Assembly (NCBI GenBank): GCA_017396865.1 | Contig: JAFQKO010000112.1 | Coordinates: 1 to 6,843, forward strand | Source: Clostridia bacterium | Lineage (GTDB): Bacteria; Bacillota_A; Clostridia; Oscillospirales; QAKW01 | Direction: 5' to 3' | Length of the DNA stretch: 6,843 nt | Part shown: piece by piece, positions 5,822-6,843 of the stretch | Layout of the letters: the number at the start of each line of letters is the position of its first letter | Numbering within the stretch: position 1 is the first letter of the stretch | Program-made: the position numbers and the translations under genes | The notes under the pieces: model-generated | The model's input: the letters and a program-made list of their open reading frames with translations, nothing else | What the model was told of the DNA's origin: nothing | The model's database searches: none

Positions 5822-5866
5822 TAAAATTCCCCTTCGGAGAACGCTCCGAAGGGGAATTTTATTATT
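5817..5866. terminator. Bidirectional terminator with a 23-bp perfect stem
   Basis: The arms 5817-5839 and 5844-5866 are perfectly complementary around an AACG loop. The GC-rich core is flanked by A/T-rich outer arms that give a U-rich tract on each strand. The stop codons of both convergent genes (5819-5821 on plus, 5862-5864 on minus) lie within the stem. Confidence 0.88.
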
Positions 5867-6843
5867 GATGCAAATCGTAGACCGTTAGCCATTTTCCGCT
5901 GAAGTAGCGCCAGGAGTAGAGGGAGATGCGGAATACCCAGTCCACCGTCATCGCCACCCAAACGCCGAAAACGCCCATGTTAAGGCAGGGAATGGTCAAG
6001 CCGAAAAGAGAGAGGTTTTCGGGAACGAGCAGGTAAGCAAGACCGATGCGGAAGATCCACATACAGGAAATCGAGGTGATCATGGGGAAATGAACGTCGC
6101 TGGCGGCACGGAACATATGGGGGAGAACGAAGCCCAAGGGCCATACCGCTGCTGCCCAAAGGCTGTGGTAGAAGATCAGCTGATAGGTCAGGTCGGCGGT
6201 ATCGGCCGAGAGCTGCCACGCGCCGATGATGGTTTTGCCAAAGAAGACGGTGATTAAAACAACAACCCAGATGCAGGCGTAGGCGGTCAGCAGCAGGATG
6301 CGGGAGTATCGCTTGGCCTGCTTCTTTTCTCCTGCGCCGATGCACCGCCCGATCACCGCGACCGAGGCGTTGCCGATGGCGGTGCCCGGCAGGTATTGAT
6401 AGCTCGCAAGGGAATTGGCAATGGAATTGGCGGTGATGGAGGCGGTGCCGAGGGTGGAGATCAGGCTTTGGGTCATCAGCCGCCCGAATTGGAACAGGGT
6501 ATTTTCAACACCGCTGGGGATGCCGATCCGCAGAATCGCGCGGATGATCTTCCAATCGGGTCGGTAGTGGAAGAGACGCTCAAGATATACCGCCCGCTTT
6601 TTGCTGTGCAGAATGGTAACTAAGATCACCGAGGTAACGGCGCGGGCGATCAGGGTTGCGATGGCGGCACCCGCCGCCTCCAGCGGGATGACGTAGATCA
6701 GCAGGTAGTTGCCTGCGATGTTCATCAGGTTGGTGCCGATGGAGGCATAAAGGGAGGTGGCGGAATCGCCCGCCGCCCGCAACGCGGCGGCGCAGGCATT
6801 GTCGATCGCCAAAAAGGGGAAGGAGATGGCAATAAAGGAAAAA
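5862..6843 (-). CDS. MATE-family efflux transporter, N-terminal part missing
   Basis: The minus-strand frame is open to the window's right edge, giving about 326 residues of a protein whose family is usually about 450 long; roughly the first quarter lies outside. The TTG at 6812 is internal: upstream codons read FSFIAISFPFLAI, a normal MATE helix. The family pattern AALRAAGDSATSLYASIGTNLMNIAGNYLLI follows, then a basic loop (HSKKRAVYLERLFHYRPDWKIIRAILRIGIPSGVENTLFQ), which starts the second six-helix half with its characteristic GIPSG-E turn. Further helices run to the C terminus (WLTVYDLHQ). MATE proteins expel drugs, cationic compounds or metabolites using Na+ or H+ gradients; the substrate is not predictable here. 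The gene converges on the OPT/PqqD operon and shares its terminator. Its promoter is beyond the window. Confidence 0.9.
   Translation of the reverse strand, partial: FSFIAISFPFLAIDNACAAALRAAGDSATSLYASIGTNLMNIAGNYLLIYVIPLEAAGAAIATLIARAVTSVILVTILHSKKRAVYLERLFHYRPDWKIIRAILRIGIPSGVENTLFQFGRLMTQSLISTLGTASITANSIANSLASYQYLPGTAIGNASVAVIGRCIGAGEKKQAKRYSRILLLTAYACIWVVVLITVFFGKTIIGAWQLSADTADLTYQLIFYHSLWAAAVWPLGFVLPHMFRAASDVHFPMITSISCMWIFRIGLAYLLVPENLSLFGLTIPCLNMGVFGVWVAMTVDWVFRISLYSWRYFSGKWLTVYDLHQ

Noticed and set aside
5980..6345. 121-codon minus-strand frame inside the MATE gene
   Set aside because: It is an alternative frame of the MATE coding sequence with an Arg/His/Pro-rich composition and no independent start signals.

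Overview
The window looks like a piece of a chromosome from a Gram-positive anaerobe of the Clostridia, most likely an uncultured gut lineage related to Oscillospirales or Christensenellales. The reasons are strong AGGAG-type ribosome binding sites, sigma-A promoters of the TTGACA/TATAAT type with extended -10 elements, hairpin-plus-U terminators, and the gene set itself: a Firmicutes-type polysaccharide deacetylase, an OPT-family transporter with a PqqD-like partner, and a MATE exporter. The taxonomic placement is inference, since no rRNA or other marker gene is present.

Layout from left to right. (1) The window opens inside a polysaccharide deacetylase gene (1-798, +), which ends in a hairpin shared with the next, convergent gene. 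(2) A visibly AT-richer block follows (about 817-2198). It holds a small Xre-type regulator on the minus strand, a divergent control region with two identical 15-bp palindromes, and a perfect-consensus promoter driving a two-gene operon: a small lipoprotein and a two-helix membrane protein with an extracytoplasmic coiled coil. A strong terminator closes the operon, and a 40-residue membrane peptide gene with an excellent RBS lies just beyond it. (3) A complete minimal DEAD-box RNA helicase (2270-3421, +) has its own extended -10 promoter and terminator. (4) An OPT-family oligopeptide transporter (3562-5474, +) has a strong promoter and RBS, but its reading frame is broken near codon 42 by what looks like the loss of one G. 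A PqqD-family protein overlaps its end by ATGA, and a 23-bp perfect hairpin terminates both this operon and the convergent gene. (5) The window closes inside a MATE-family efflux transporter (5862-6843, -), whose N-terminal part lies outside.

How the genes work together. The flanking genes are ordinary housekeeping or envelope functions and probably independent units. Two groups look like functional units. One is the Xre regulator with the lipoprotein and coiled-coil membrane gene it most likely represses, because one operator sits inside the promoter spacer. The other is the OPT transporter with the PqqD-like protein, which are translationally coupled. The first group is an uncharacterised envelope module that I cannot assign a function. 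No RNA genes, CRISPR arrays, insertion sequences or attachment sites were seen.
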